Assembly (NCBI GenBank): GCA_022567055.1 | Contig: JADFHU010000215.1 | Coordinates: 1-8,173 of the forward strand | Direction: 5' to 3' | Length of the DNA: 8,173 nucleotides | Source of the DNA: Planctomycetota bacterium | GTDB taxonomy: Bacteria > Planctomycetota > Phycisphaerae > Sedimentisphaerales > Anaerobacaceae | Shown here: piece after piece, positions 1 through 4,808 of the stretch | How the letters are laid out: each line of letters starts with the position of its first letter | How positions within the stretch are numbered: position 1 is the first letter of the stretch | The notes under the pieces: model-generated | What the model was told of the DNA's origin: nothing | Seen by the model: the letters and a program-made list of their open reading frames with translations, nothing else | Database searches by the model: none | Program-made: the position numbers and the translations under genes

Positions 1-776
1 GCCGCCTGGCCGCATCCGGCTGCATCGACGATAGAACAAACATCGCCTGCTTCGCCGTCTTTGCCAGGCGAAAAAATTGCTCGCTCTCTGGCCGACGACG
101 GAGTTTTCCGACAAAGCCTAATACAGCGAAGAGTCACTTGATAGCCCTCAGAGGGATGTGTCTCGATCTCGGTGTGAATCCTGCCGATGAGGGCTCCGCC
201 GATGACGCCGGGAACAGGGGTCATTTCCAAAACCGATTCCCGGAAGGCAGACCATTGGATGCCCAGGCGCAGGCTCCAGAAGACAAGGATACAGCCCATG
301 CCGGGAATGCACAGTCCGAGCAGGCCCGCCCAATTGCCTCCGCGGATGACTTCTAAGGGAACCACGATGCACAGTGGCATGGCCATGAGATTCCAGAGCA
401 AGGCGATCGAGCAGACCTGGACCAGCCGTCTCTTTGAACCGGCAGAGACTCTGCCTTGCACCCACCGTTTGTGCCATCGCCAGGGCTCGTCCGGGTGCTT
501 CCTCTTTCCTGTGTCTCGGTATCGGATCCGTCGCGCTGCCTGCAGGAGATTGAAGATCAGAACGCAACCCATTCCGCCTAGGAGAAAGATGCCGAAGCAG
601 AGTCCACTGTAACGGTACCAGGTGAGACCCGCGTCTGCGGCGTTTGTGGTTTTGAACCAGCGGCCCAGTGTGGCAGCCCATTCGATGCCGCAGAGGGCGC
701 CTGCCCCGATCAAGACCAGTGCCACGGGCAACGCCAGCAGAGGGTTCGGTCCAGCCGATGGTGGGGCTGAATGCAT
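1..776 (-). CDS. Partial four-helix membrane protein, function unknown
   Basis: Reading the minus strand from the ATG at 776-774 gives an open frame of at least 258 codons with no stop before the left edge, so the C-terminus is missing. The protein has four hydrophobic segments (about residues 13-31, 57-78, 121-141 and 149-169). Segments 2 and 3 are separated by a basic, Trp-rich loop containing DEPWRWHKRW at 96-105. After segment 4 comes a motif around 181-203 (SVLEMTPVPG, then GGALIGRI) and a soluble tail. This layout resembles uncharacterised bacterial membrane proteins with a C-terminal soluble domain; I cannot name the family or assign a function. No Shine-Dalgarno sequence precedes the ATG: the bases directly upstream are the octamer array, so the start is uncertain. 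An in-frame ATG at 800-798 lies inside the array and the frame stays open there. The gene is divergent from the dehydrogenase and ATP synthase genes. Confidence 0.72.
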   Translation of the reverse strand, partial: MHSAPPSAGPNPLLALPVALVLIGAGALCGIEWAATLGRWFKTTNAADAGLTWYRYSGLCFGIFLLGGMGCVLIFNLLQAARRIRYRDTGKRKHPDEPWRWHKRWVQGRVSAGSKRRLVQVCSIALLWNLMAMPLCIVVPLEVIRGGNWAGLLGLCIPGMGCILVFWSLRLGIQWSAFRESVLEMTPVPGVIGGALIGRIHTEIETHPSEGYQVTLRCIRLCRKTPSSARERAIFSPGKDGEAGDVCSIVDAAGCGQA

Positions 777-859
777 GGGGTCTGTGGGTCCGTAGGTCAT
801 TGGGTCTATTGGTCTTTGGGTCCGTGGGTCTTTAGGTCCTTGGGTCATTCGGTCTTTGG
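777..859 (+). repeat. Octanucleotide tandem array, GGTCNNTN units
   Basis: GGTC starts at 779, 787, 795, 803, 811, 819, 827, 835, 843 and 851, ten copies at an exact 8-bp period. The other four positions vary, with T at the seventh position of every unit (for example GGTCTGTG, GGTCCGTA, GGTCATTG, GGTCTTTG). The array abuts the start codon of the divergent membrane-protein gene and occupies the intergenic region before the dehydrogenase. Fixed spacing with variable bases suggests an old degenerate repeat family, or a repeat whose spacing is constrained. Its function is unknown. Confidence 0.9.
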
Positions 860-889
860 TAAAGCAGTTCGCTTTGGCAGCACCGACTG

Positions 890-929
890 CCGACCCACAG
901 ACCCACGGACCTACAGACCTACAGACCCC
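890..929 (-). repeat. Inverted arm of the octamer array
   Basis: GACC, the complement of GGTC, starts at 892, 900, 908, 916 and 924, again every 8 bp. This is a five-unit copy of the same repeat in opposite orientation. Its reverse complement aligns with 777-816 at 6-7 matches of 8 in the first four units, so the two arms could pair into an imperfect stem of about 40 bp. The apical region would contain the remaining array and the non-repetitive 861-889. The outermost GGGGTCTGT/ACAGACCCC pairing is perfect. No T-tract follows, so a simple intrinsic terminator is not indicated. Confidence 0.85.
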
Positions 930-1022
930 TTTGCCCCTTGCATGCCGGGGTCATCATCGTTAGGCTCTGTCTGGTGATTGCTACGCTCTGGCCCCGAGGT
1001 TTCTTTCGAAAGGGTTTCCACT

Positions 1023-1931
1023 ATGAACATAGGTTACATTGGCATTGGTATCATGGGAAGACCCATGGCGCAGAATCTACTCAAGGCTGGGCACACGCTT
1101 TTTGTCCATAATCGTACGCTGGACAAATGTAATCCTTTGACAGAACTCGGCGCATCGGTGTGGACCACCCCGGCCCATGTCGCGGCGGTCAGTGAGGTCC
1201 TCTTTATCAATGTAACAGACACGCCGGATGTCGAAGCGGTCCTCTTCGGCGCCGACGGCGTCATCGAGACGGGCAAGCCCGGCTTGATCGTGGTCGACAA
1301 CAGTACCATCTCTCCGCTTAAAACCAAGGCCTTTGCGGCTCGACTCAAGGAAAGGCAGATTGACTTTCTCGATGCCCCGGTATCGGGCGGCGATGTAGGC
1401 GCTCAAAACGGGACACTCTCGATCATGGTCGGAGGCGAGAAAGCTATCTTTGAGAAGTGCCTGCCCCTCTTTGAAGCCCTGGGTTCCAAGATCACGCACG
1501 TGGGCGAGGTAGGGCTGGGCCAGACCTGCAAGGCCTGCAACCAACTCTTCTGCGCCCTGCACATGCTGGCCTGCAGTGAAGGGATCGCCCTGGCGAAAAA
1601 GGCGGGACTGGACCCCGCCACCATGGTGGAGGTAGTTTCGTCCGGTGCGGGCGGGTCCTGGGCGCTCGCCAACCTGGGCCCGAAGATCGTGGCAGGCGAC
1701 ATGGCCCCTGGCTTCATGATTGATCTGCTCTGCAAAGACCTCAACTATACGATGGATCAAGGGAAACAGATCAATCAAGAACTGGTCGGCACGGCACTGG
1801 CGCAGAGGCTCTTTGAGCAGGCCCGCACCGAGGGCTACGGCAGGGAGGGGACGCAGGCGCTCTACCGTGTCGTCGAAGATTCACAGACAGGTCGGTGGAA
1901 GCATGAACGCGCCGAAGAAATCGTCGGGTAA
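1023..1931 (+). CDS. NAD(P)-dependent 3-hydroxyisobutyrate dehydrogenase family protein
   Basis: A 302-residue beta-hydroxyacid dehydrogenase, probably cytosolic, that would interconvert a 3-hydroxyacid and its semialdehyde or ketoacid. The N-terminal Rossmann fold has GYIGIGIMG at 4-12 followed by RPMAQNLLKAGH to 24. The second strand ends in NRT (30-32), which in this family tends to favour NADPH (inference). The substrate motif DAPVSGG is at 117-123. The catalytic Lys is K170 in GLGQTCKACNQ, with N173 beside it, and KDL is at 238-240. Length is normal for the family. I chose ATG 1023 over an upstream TTG at 978 because GAAAGGG (1008-1014) gives a well-placed ribosome binding site and the Rossmann motif starts immediately. 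Substrate cannot be fixed: 3-hydroxyisobutyrate, tartronate semialdehyde, glyoxylate and succinic semialdehyde reductases share these motifs. The 3' end overlaps the AtpZ/AtpI gene by 29 nt, suggesting co-transcription with the ATP synthase genes. Confidence 0.9.
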   Translation: MNIGYIGIGIMGRPMAQNLLKAGHTLFVHNRTLDKCNPLTELGASVWTTPAHVAAVSEVLFINVTDTPDVEAVLFGADGVIETGKPGLIVVDNSTISPLKTKAFAARLKERQIDFLDAPVSGGDVGAQNGTLSIMVGGEKAIFEKCLPLFEALGSKITHVGEVGLGQTCKACNQLFCALHMLACSEGIALAKKAGLDPATMVEVVSSGAGGSWALANLGPKIVAGDMAPGFMIDLLCKDLNYTMDQGKQINQELVGTALAQRLFEQARTEGYGREGTQALYRVVEDSQTGRWKHERAEEIVG

Positions 1932-2154
1932 AAGCGGAAGGATCTCCAAGCGGGCGGTCTGGACACCATTGCTGGGCATGGGCATCGAGCTTGGGGCCGT
2001 GGTCGCCGTCTTCACCTTCGGGGGTTACTGGGCGGACCAGCACTTCCAGACGGAGCTTTGGTGGACGTTGGGTGGCTTCTTCTTTTCGCTCATAGGCATG
2101 ACCTATCTGATCATTAAGCGAGCGATCCAACAGTTCTTCAATGACTCGGAATAA
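1903..2154 (+). CDS. atpI: AtpZ/AtpI family protein, F-ATPase accessory
   Basis: An 83-residue membrane protein at the head of the ATP synthase genes. A basic N-terminus (K5, K6, K10, R13, K16, R17) precedes two predicted helices at about 22-43 and 53-71. The turn between them reads GGYWADQHF (40-48), the Gly/Asp-containing hairpin typical of this short family. Relatives are implicated in assembling the c ring or in ion supply to the synthase; the exact role here is not shown by sequence. The ATG at 1903 has GGTGG at 1894-1898 and lies inside the 3' end of the dehydrogenase gene in another frame, so translational coupling is likely. A longer reading of the same frame, from 1720, would lie within the dehydrogenase gene and is not supported. 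It is shorter than the E. coli AtpI of about 126 residues, and AtpZ is an equally fair name. Confidence 0.85.
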   Translation: MNAPKKSSGKSGRISKRAVWTPLLGMGIELGAVVAVFTFGGYWADQHFQTELWWTLGGFFFSLIGMTYLIIKRAIQQFFNDSE

Positions 2155-2234
2155 GGGATCGGCAATAAATAAGTTGGACAATTTGGGGTCCAAGTGTGCC
2201 CCATATTGGATCGCGACGATTGAGAGAGACCACA

Positions 2235-2253
2235 GGCGTAGCTGTTCTACGCC
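2235..2253 (+). repeat. Perfect 7-bp hairpin in the atpB leader
   Basis: GGCGTAG, a 5-nt loop CTGTT, then CTACGCC form a perfect GC-rich stem. The palindrome TCGCGA flanks it on both sides (2211-2216 and 2261-2266) and could extend the structure through an asymmetric internal loop. No T-run follows, so this is probably not an intrinsic terminator for atpI. A protein-binding site or RNA structure is possible. Confidence 0.5.
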
Positions 2254-2300
2254 GAGGCTTTCGCGATTGAGAAGCGGTCAAAGATGGGGTGCAATTGGGC

Positions 2301-2352
2301 ATTCAAAAGTCCAAGTTATTTCTTGCCGGTCCCCAAACATCCCCTTTTGAAT
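2301..2352 (+). repeat. 9-bp inverted repeat in the atpB leader
   Basis: ATTCAAAAG (2301-2309) and CTTTTGAAT (2344-2352) are exact reverse complements separated by 34 nt. A second small hairpin overlaps the right arm: GAA and TTCT (2349-2356, with one bulged T) against AGAATTC (2361-2367), loop ACGG, followed by CTTATTT. The two structures share bases and would be mutually exclusive. Biological meaning is unknown. Confidence 0.4.
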
Positions 2353-2388
2353 TTCTACGGAGAATTCCTTATTTAGCCAGATTTGGGG

Positions 2389-2417
2389 TTGATCTTCTCC
2401 ATTGAAGTGGGTCTAAT
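2389..2417 (+). promoter_or_regulatory. Candidate sigma70-type promoter for atpB onward
   Basis: TTGATC (2389-2394; 4 of 6 match to TTGACA), a spacer of exactly 17 nt, then TCTAAT (2412-2417; 5 of 6 match to TATAAT). Transcription would start near 2424, leaving an untranslated leader of about 80 nt before the atpB ATG. The position in the only large gap of the cluster fits a promoter that lets the core subunit genes be expressed independently of the dehydrogenase and atpI. Prediction from consensus only. Confidence 0.5.
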
Positions 2418-2506
2418 ACGCGTCTTTAGCCCCACGGGCAGGTCCGTATGGACTGTTGTGAGTGGTGACATTGGATGTTGATGCTCGGTGTATCTGGACC
2501 TTTTGA

Positions 2507-3321
2507 ATGCAGAAATCTATCTTGGCGGAGTTGAATCCGCTTGAACATGTCGTCGTGCATCCCCTGTTTGATTTCACAGTGGGGACGTTGCACGTCGTGT
2601 TTTCGAATCACATGTTTATGGTGGGGGTGGCGGCGTCGCTGCTGTTGATTCTTGTGCCCCTGGCCATGCGCTCTCCCAAGCTCGTCCCCGGCGGCGGTCA
2701 GAATCTAATCGAGTCTATCTGTGTCTACCTTCGCGACGACATGGCCAAGCCCGTGTTGCATGAGTTGACGGACAAGTACATCGGCTTTCTCTGGACCATC
2801 TTTTCTTCGTCCTCACGCTGAACCTCCTGGGCATGATTCCGACCGACCGATTTATCACACTTTTTAGCAAGCTATTGACCGGCAGCGACGAGGCGTCGCA
2901 CTTAGGGGGTGCGGCCACTGCCAACATCTGGGTGACCGGAGGGCTGGCAATGACGGTCTTCGTGGTGACCCATGCGGCGGGGATTCGCGAACAGGGGTTG
3001 TTCGCCTATCTAAAGAACATCGCGCCGCCGGCACCGGTGTGGCTGTTGCCGCTTATCTATCCATTGGAGCTGATCAGTCACATGGTGCGGCCCTTTACGC
3101 TGGCCGTGCGACTCTTCGCAAATATGGTCGCCGGTCATATGGTGTTGGCGACTCTCCTGGGCCTGATTCTCTTGTTCAAGAACATTGGCGTCGCAGGTCT
3201 CTCTATTGCCGGGGCGGTGGCCCTCTCGTTCCTGGAACTGTTGGTGGCCGTTTTGCAGGCCTACGTGTTTACGTTTTTAGCAACACTTTACATTGGGTCT
3301 TCGGTCAGTCCGGAGCATTAA
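2507..3321 (+). pseudogene. atpB: ATP synthase Fo subunit a, disrupted by a frameshift
   Basis: Subunit a forms the stationary half-channels that carry protons to the c ring. The first part (2507-2821, 104 codons) runs from MQKSILAELNPLEHVVVHPL to YIGFLWTIF and then goes off into SSSSR and a stop. The rest continues in the -1 frame, reading FFVLTLNLLGMIPTDRF onward and ending LYIGSSVSPEH at 3321. Adding one T to the run at 2801-2804 restores a 271-residue protein, the size of the E. coli subunit. The essential channel Arg is present in LAVRLFANMVAGHM (R202 of the restored protein), as is the family's C-terminal QAYVFTFLATLYIG. The ATG at 2507 directly follows an in-frame TGA, so no longer N-terminus is possible; only a weak GGA precedes it. 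The downstream ATG at 2833 lacks a Shine-Dalgarno sequence and lies within a membrane segment, so an independent second protein is unlikely. The lesion may be a sequencing error or a real mutation. Confidence 0.9.
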
Positions 3322-3334
3322 CTATTAGATCTAT

Positions 3335-3340
3335 GGAGGT
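3335..3340 (+). promoter_or_regulatory. Strong Shine-Dalgarno of atpE
   Basis: GGAGGT lies 6 nt before the ATG at 3347. It is the strongest ribosome binding site among the Fo genes here, in keeping with the many copies of subunit c needed per enzyme. It fixes the start codon and thus the unusually long N-terminus. Confidence 0.75.
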
Positions 3341-3346
3341 CTCACA

Positions 3347-3658
3347 ATGTTGGAAGTAGGATTACTAGCAGAAGCCGGCGCCGGTTCGCTGGAGCTAGCA
3401 GAAGTAGGGGGCGCCGGTTCGACGGGGAGTCCTTTTCTCTTGGCCATCTTCGGCGCCATGATCGGTTGCGGGCTCATCATCATAGGCGTGGGCGTGGGCA
3501 TCGGTATGATTGCCAGCAAGTCGGTCGAGTCGATCGCGCGCCAGCCCGAGGCAGGGGGACGCATCTTTACCTCGATGATCGTGGCAGCTGCTCTGCTTGA
3601 GGGCGTGACCTTTTTTGCATTGTTGATCTGCATGTTGACCGTCCTCTGGCTCAAGTAG
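3347..3658 (+). CDS. atpE: ATP synthase Fo subunit c
   Basis: Subunit c is the proteolipid that forms the rotating ring and carries the transported ion. This one has 103 residues, against roughly 70-90 usually, because of a Gly/Ala/Glu-rich N-terminal extension of about 28 residues. Helix 1 (about 30-56) contains the packing motif GVGVGIG at 47-53. The polar loop ARQPEAGG is at 64-71. Helix 2 carries the ion-binding carboxylate E85 in AALLEGVTFFALL. The residue aligned with Gln32 of the Na+-binding Ilyobacter c subunit is Ile, and E85 is followed by Gly-Val, not Ser-Thr, so proton coupling is inferred. A strong GGAGGT supports the ATG at 3347. The gene begins 25 nt after atpB and ends 15 nt before atpF. 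The extension includes an in-frame duplicated segment (listed separately). Confidence 0.96.
   Translation: MLEVGLLAEAGAGSLELAEVGGAGSTGSPFLLAIFGAMIGCGLIIIGVGVGIGMIASKSVESIARQPEAGGRIFTSMIVAAALLEGVTFFALLICMLTVLWLK
3365..3421 (+). repeat. In-frame duplication at the 5' end of atpE
   Basis: CTAGCAGAAG occurs at 3365-3374 and 3395-3404. GGCGCCGGTTCG occurs at 3377-3388 and 3410-3421. The two blocks appear in the same order, so copy 1 (3365-3388) and copy 2 (3395-3421) form a tandem duplication that has diverged by 3 nt in length. It encodes LAEAGAGS and LAEVGGAGS in the N-terminal extension of subunit c. Confidence 0.75.
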
Positions 3659-3673
3659 AAAGCAGTCTCGGAA

Positions 3674-4246
3674 ATGGCATGGTTTCGTACACTTATTCTG
3701 GCTAGTCTGTTGACCGGCGTGGCAATGGCCGCGGAGGCCGCGCACGGGCCCGGCGAAGAGCCGGGTCTATTCAGCGGTACCTGGGCCGATGCGCTGTGGA
3801 CGGTGATTGCCTTCCTCGTGTTGGTGGCGGTGCTGGGGAAGGTGGCCTGGCGGCCCTTGATCGAGACCTTACAGGCCCGGCAGACCCAGATTGAGACGCA
3901 GCTGTCCGAGGCCGCGAAGTCACGTGCGGAGGCAAAAAAGTTGATGGCGGACTTCAAGGAGCAGGGGGCGACGATCCTTCGCGAGGCCAGCGAGCGGTCG
4001 CAGCAGGAGCAGAAGCGGGCCACCGAGAAAACGCAGGACGAGATCACGGTGATGAGGCGTCAAGCCATGGAGGACATTGAGAACGCTCGGCAAGCCGCCC
4101 AGGAACAGTTGTGGCGTGAGGCGGGCGACGTCGTCCTCGAATTGGGCACCTGCGTGCTTGGTCATGCCATCACACAGGCCGATGACGGCCGCATGATGGA
4201 TGAGGCGATCGCCAAGATGAAGGAGACGCGACGGGGTCATGCGTAG
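3674..4246 (+). CDS. atpF: ATP synthase Fo subunit b
   Basis: Subunit b is the peripheral stalk that holds the alpha/beta head against rotation. The 190-residue product starts with an apparent cleavable signal peptide: R5, a hydrophobic stretch at 7-18, and a likely cut after AMA at 17-19. A linker (20-36) and the membrane anchor (about 41-58) follow. The anchor ends in the family signature GKVAWRPL at 55-62. From about 65 to 155 the chain is charged and rich in Ala, Glu, Gln, Lys and Arg, as expected of the long dimeric coiled coil. A signal peptide before the anchor is seen in some bacterial b subunits and makes this one longer than E. coli b (156 residues). There is no second b' gene in the window. 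The start lacks a strong ribosome binding site. The end overlaps the atpH start by 8 nt, which suggests translational coupling. Confidence 0.95.
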   Translation: MAWFRTLILASLLTGVAMAAEAAHGPGEEPGLFSGTWADALWTVIAFLVLVAVLGKVAWRPLIETLQARQTQIETQLSEAAKSRAEAKKLMADFKEQGATILREASERSQQEQKRATEKTQDEITVMRRQAMEDIENARQAAQEQLWREAGDVVLELGTCVLGHAITQADDGRMMDEAIAKMKETRRGHA

Positions 4247-4799
4247 TACCGACATCGGCATCAGGATTGGTCAGATCTATGCGTTGCCGCTATTTGAGTT
4301 GGCAAGCGAGTCGAAGTGCGTAGAGACCGTCGAGCAGGATCTGGCAGGCTTCATGGAGGTCTTTCAGGCCGAATCGAAGTTCGATCGTTTTCTCGTATCG
4401 CCCCAGTTTGTGACCGACGACAAGTGTTCGCTCCTGAAGACCCTCTTTTCGGACAGGCTGCATGAGCTGACACTTCGCTTTCTGCTGGTCGTCGTTCGCC
4501 ATGGCCGCGCTCCCTTCTTCGCCGACATCGTGGCGGCCTACCAGAAACATTTTCGTGCCATGGCGGGGCGGACGACGGTGGAAGTGACGGTGGCGAAGCC
4601 CTTGGCAGCCGGCGAGCAGCAGTCTCTAACGAAGGACCTTGCCCAGGCCCTGGACGCCCGGGTCGATCTGGATGTGATCCACGATCCGGCTATTCTGGGG
4701 GGCACCATCCTGCGTTACGAGGGGCGGATGGTAGACAACTCGGTGAGGGGCCGACTCAGGCAGGCGGTCAGTACCATCATGAATCAGCGAAAGGGGTAA
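4239..4799 (+). CDS. atpH: ATP synthase F1 subunit delta
   Basis: The delta subunit sits on top of the F1 head and ties it to subunit b. The 186-residue protein has the N-terminal helical domain signature IYALPLFELA at 12-21 (family: RYAxALFELA). Its C-terminal domain contains DPAILGG from D149, then RYEGRMVDNSVRGRLRQ, which matches the conserved delta-subunit ending. Length is close to the usual 175-185. Its ATG lies inside the last codons of atpF (8-nt overlap), so it is probably translated by coupling. It ends 9 nt before atpA. No internal disruption is seen. Confidence 0.95.
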   Translation: MRSTDIGIRIGQIYALPLFELASESKCVETVEQDLAGFMEVFQAESKFDRFLVSPQFVTDDKCSLLKTLFSDRLHELTLRFLLVVVRHGRAPFFADIVAAYQKHFRAMAGRTTVEVTVAKPLAAGEQQSLTKDLAQALDARVDLDVIHDPAILGGTILRYEGRMVDNSVRGRLRQAVSTIMNQRKG

Positions 4800-4808
4800 T
4801 AGAGCCCG

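Larger units (their letters stand above)
2155..2506 (+). other. 352-nt non-coding leader between atpI and atpB
   Basis: No convincing gene lies here. A 69-codon frame (2141-2350) has no recognisable content and begins inside atpI. The stretch is AT-richer than its surroundings: two sampled 60-nt lines (2161-2220 and 2341-2400) contain 28 and 25 G/C. It holds several inverted repeats: TTGGAC/GTCCAA (2174-2179/2188-2193), GGCGTAG/CTACGCC (2235-2241/2247-2253), ATTCAAAAG/CTTTTGAAT (2301-2309/2344-2352) and CCCCAAA/TTTGGGG (2331-2337/2382-2388). A promoter candidate follows. Gaps between the downstream genes are 25 nt or less, so this one is exceptional and is likely a regulatory leader or an old insertion. 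Confidence 0.7.

Noticed and set aside
187..612. 141-codon + strand frame in the same region
   Set aside because: Composition is that of an antisense shadow of the membrane-protein gene, with no recognisable motif.
148..681. 177-codon minus-strand frame opposite the left part of the window
   Set aside because: It is an Arg/His/Pro-rich out-of-frame reading of the membrane-protein gene. The frame starting at 776 gives coherent hydrophobic helices and stays open through the edge, so it is the real one.
938..966. TTGCAT-17-TAGGCT as promoter of the dehydrogenase gene
   Set aside because: The spacing is right, but only about 3 of 6 bases match each consensus hexamer.
771..977. 68-codon open frame rich in Gly, Trp, Pro and Thr on the + strand
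   Set aside because: It is the translation of the octamer array and its inverted arm; the apparent amino-acid pattern comes from the 8-bp repeat, and there is no domain or ribosome binding site.
2235..2260. Intrinsic terminator after atpI
   Set aside because: The hairpin is perfect but is followed by GAGGCTTTCGCG, with no U-tract.
2141..2350. Possible small gene between atpI and atpB
   Set aside because: It starts inside atpI, lacks a convincing ribosome binding site and has no hydrophobic segment, motif or plausible composition.
2181..2389. 9-bp direct repeat ATTTGGGGT (2181-2189 and 2381-2389) as target-site duplication of an inserted small element
   Set aside because: No terminal inverted repeats lie just inside the copies, and a 9-bp match in a 350-nt stretch is not improbable by chance.
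2801..2807. Programmed -1 ribosomal frameshift site in atpB
   Set aside because: The zero-frame codons TTT TCT preceded by C do not form a canonical slippery heptamer and the run is only four T; an indel is the simpler explanation.
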